DNA of 24,174 nt from Acidithiobacillus sp. Lineage in GTDB: Bacteria > Pseudomonadota > Gammaproteobacteria > Acidithiobacillales > Acidithiobacillaceae. The DNA lies in assembly GCA_027445725.1 (NCBI GenBank), contig DAIAVG010000003.1:1-24174 (forward strand), read 5' to 3'. The translations under genes were made by a program, and so were the position numbers. Each line of letters begins with the position of its first letter. Positions within the stretch are counted from its first letter, which is position 1. Positions 22,177 to 24,174 of this stretch are shown here, piece by piece. Under the pieces are notes generated by a model that ran no database searches, had not been told where the DNA came from, and saw only the letters and a program-made list of their open reading frames with translations.

Positions 22177-23325
22177 ATGGCAGAAAAAGAAGACCGCACT
22201 GAGCAGGCGTCGCAAAAACGATTGGATGATGCCCGCGAAAAAGGGGATGTTGCCCGTTCCCAGGATTTTACTTCGGCCTCCGTGGTTATCGGGGTTGCCG
22301 GGCTTTTATTGAAAATTGCCCCAGTGACGGGTGCCGATCTCTACAATAATCTGGTGATCTCCCTGTCACCACCGGTTGGGACACACGCACTGCTGAATCC
22401 TCAGGACCTCTTTCGTAATGTCTTTAACGACTTGCGAACAGTCATCAGCGTTTTTCTGATCGCTGGCACGGTAGCCTTGTTGATGGCGGTCGGCGGAACA
22501 ATTGTCATCGGCGGATGGACCTTTTCTCCGCAAAAATTCTTCGACATTGGTCGATTGTCCTGGATGCAGGGGATCATGAAACCATTCTCTAAACAGGGCG
22601 CCACGCTCCTGCTGGGCGATATCATGAAAACCATGGTGTTAGGTACGGCTATGAGTCTGATGCTCTGGGATCAGAGGGAAGAATGGTTCGCGCTGCTGAC
22701 AGAGCCGTCCCATGCCGCAATCCCTCATGGTTTGAAGGCACTGGGGGGAGATTTTATGATTTTTGCCTTGCTGCTGCTCATCCCAGGAGGGGTGGACGGC
22801 ATCCTTCAGCGCCGAATGTTTGCCACCAAGATGAAAATGTCCAAGGAAGAGATCAAGGACGAGTATAAGGAATCCGAGGGCAACCCCATTGTTAAATCGC
22901 GTATACGGGCACTGCGCCGCAAAATGGCAAGAATGCGTATGATGAAGGCCGTCGAAACGGCTACGGTGGTGATCGTGAACCCCGACCATTACGCCGTTGC
23001 GCTGCAATTTCAGGAATCCATGGCCGTGCCTCAGGTGGTGGCTAAGGGTGCGGACATGATAGCCGAACGCATCAAGGAACGGGCACGCGCTCATCAAGTC
23101 CCCATCCTTACCGCCCCACCGCTGGCCCGTGGTCTGTATCGATTCGGTGAGATTGGTGCATCCATACCAGAAGGCCTGTATGAAGCCGTAGCCGTTGTCC
23201 TCGCCTACGTGGAACAATTGAATCGCGCCAAAGCAGGTTGTGGGGCAGCACCGCGCGACTGGGGATCGCTTGAACTTTCCGCCAAGATCGGCAAAGAATT
23301 TGAGGAGGCAACCCAACATGGCTGA
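22177..23325 (+). CDS. flhB: Export switch protein FlhB with a variant cleavage motif
   Basis: FlhB (382 residues) gates export and, after self-cleavage and contact with FliK, switches substrate from hook to filament. The N-terminus [20 protein letters not shown] and the membrane domain (about residues 30-210) are typical, and the linker [19 protein letters not shown] is perfect. The cleavage loop reads [13 protein letters not shown]268-P269-D270-H271, so Thr of the usual NPTH is Asp. The catalytic Asn and Pro remain. The rest of the C-domain ([42 protein letters not shown]) is normal. The gene overlaps flhA by 8 bases. Confidence 0.97.
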   Translation: MAEKEDRTEQASQKRLDDAREKGDVARSQDFTSASVVIGVAGLLLKIAPVTGADLYNNLVISLSPPVGTHALLNPQDLFRNVFNDLRTVISVFLIAGTVALLMAVGGTIVIGGWTFSPQKFFDIGRLSWMQGIMKPFSKQGATLLLGDIMKTMVLGTAMSLMLWDQREEWFALLTEPSHAAIPHGLKALGGDFMIFALLLLIPGGVDGILQRRMFATKMKMSKEEIKDEYKESEGNPIVKSRIRALRRKMARMRMMKAVETATVVIVNPDHYAVALQFQESMAVPQVVAKGADMIAERIKERARAHQVPILTAPPLARGLYRFGEIGASIPEGLYEAVAVVLAYVEQLNRAKAGCGAAPRDWGSLELSAKIGKEFEEATQHG

Positions 23326-24174
23326 TCCACAAACCATCAAAGCCTCGTCCGGCGCCATCCCAGCTCCTGTTGAACTGTGGGCGAATTATCAGTCGCTGCT
23401 CGGGCCACTGGTACTTATCATGATCCTCACAATGATCGTGGTTCCCCTACCACCCATTCTGCTCGACGTGTTGTTCACCTTTAATATCACGTTTTCTCTG
23501 CTTATCCTGTTTGCTGCGTTGCACGTCAAAAAACCACTCGATTTTTCAGCGTTTCCGACCGTGTTGTTGCTTGCCACACTTCTTCGCTTGGCGCTTAACG
23601 TCGCCGCGGCACGGGTTATTTTGCTGCATGGGTTTCACGGTACTCAGTCCGCGGGGATCGTGATTGAAAGTTTTGGTCGCTTTGTCGTAGGTGGAGATTA
23701 TGTCGTGGGCATTGTCGTCTTCGCCATCCTGATCATTATCAACTTTGTCGTCGTTACCAAAGGATCTTCCCGCATCGCTGAGGTCGGCGCTCGGTTTTCC
23801 CTAGATGCCATGCCTGGCAAGCAAATGGCTATAGATGCAGACCTAAACGCGGGCATGATCACGCAAATCGAAGCACGCCGCCGTCGTGATGAGGTCAGCG
23901 CCGAATCGGATTTTTACGGTTCTATGGACGGTGCTTCCAAGTTCGTGCGCGGCGATGCCATCGCCGCCATACTCATTATTATCATCAATCTTGTTGGTGG
24001 CCTGATCATTGGCGTATTCCAGCACAATTTATCACTCGCTGCCGCTGCGAAAACATACACCCTGCTTTCGATTGGAGATGGATTGGTCGCACAAATTCCT
24101 TCTTTGGTCATTTCCATGGCGGCTGGCATCCTCGTCAGTCGTAGTGGCACTGAAGGTGAGGTGGGTCACTTGGT
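23318..24174 (+). CDS. flhA: Export-gate protein FlhA, 5' part
   Basis: FlhA is the large export-gate component that docks chaperone-substrate complexes and uses the proton motive force. About 285 codons are present before the window ends, out of roughly 690 in the family. The N-terminal membrane domain is clear ([40 protein letters not shown]). The family signature [20 protein letters not shown] is at residues 152-171, and the cytoplasmic loop with [11 protein letters not shown] holds the Asp (D213) essential for proton coupling in relatives. ATG 23318 has GGAGG (23304-23308) about 9 bases upstream. The C-terminal cytoplasmic domain lies outside the window. Confidence 0.97.
   Translation, partial: MADPQTIKASSGAIPAPVELWANYQSLLGPLVLIMILTMIVVPLPPILLDVLFTFNITFSLLILFAALHVKKPLDFSAFPTVLLLATLLRLALNVAAARVILLHGFHGTQSAGIVIESFGRFVVGGDYVVGIVVFAILIIINFVVVTKGSSRIAEVGARFSLDAMPGKQMAIDADLNAGMITQIEARRRRDEVSAESDFYGSMDGASKFVRGDAIAAILIIIINLVGGLIIGVFQHNLSLAAAAKTYTLLSIGDGLVAQIPSLVISMAAGILVSRSGTEGEVGHL

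Noticed and set aside
15614..24174. Virulence-type (injectisome) type III secretion instead of flagellum
   Set aside because: The export proteins are homologous, but flagellin, cap, MS ring, fliG/M/N, fliA, flgM and flgA in the same cluster make it flagellar.
1..24174. CRISPR arrays, tRNA, rRNA, riboswitches
   Set aside because: I saw no repeat-spacer pattern, no tRNA-like cloverleaf and no rRNA sequence in the non-coding gaps, which are mostly short.

Overview
The window is one continuous flagellar gene cluster, preceded at its left edge by wreckage of insertion sequences. The gene set and order, the sigma-54 (RpoN) type promoters and an almost charge-free flagellin point to a motile acidophilic proteobacterium. 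Acidithiobacillus or a close relative is my best guess; this is inference from protein character and layout, not from a marker gene.

Left edge (1-2200). The tail of an unknown gene ends at 107. An IS4-family transposase (340-1554) has intact DDE/YREK residues but appears to lack its C-terminus. It runs into the N-terminal third of an oppositely oriented IS256-family transposase (about 1600-1876), whose terminal sequence is still visible near 1921-1947. A small ORF of unknown function follows.

Filament block (2158-9349). A sigma-54 promoter (2158-2174) precedes a 1177-residue fusion of a methyltransferase with glycosyltransferase domains, directly upstream of flagellin fliC. It is therefore a strong candidate for flagellin glycosylation. 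fliC, fliD (cap) and fliS (flagellin chaperone) follow. Two strong hairpins inside a direct repeat separate fliC from fliD.

Basal body and switch block (9404-17318). A second sigma-54 promoter (9404-9420) drives fliE-fliF-fliG-fliK-fliM-fliN-fliP-fliQ and then fliA (sigma-28). Most junctions overlap or nearly touch. fliL and fliO are missing from their usual places, and fliH-fliI-fliJ are not at their usual place after fliG.

Convergent block (17331-18784, minus strand). flgA-flgN-flgM is read toward fliA, so the sigma factor and its anti-sigma factor end tail to tail. The third and best-matching sigma-54 promoter for this operon (18769-18784, minus) lies inside the coding region of the divergent fliH.

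Export block (18683-24174). fliH-fliI-fliJ (export ATPase complex) is followed by a second, divergent fliQ paralogue, then fliR, flhB and flhA, which runs off the right edge.

The products together build the MS ring and rotor switch, the type III export gate and its ATPase, the hook-length ruler, the filament and its cap. Regulation looks like an RpoN to FliA/FlgM cascade. The most unusual points are two different FliQ proteins, a FliM with a recently duplicated CheY-binding motif, an FlhB with NPDH instead of NPTH at the self-cleavage site, a FliA with an atypical recognition helix, a nine-fold GxxxG run in FliH, and a flagellin with only about 13 charged residues in 487.
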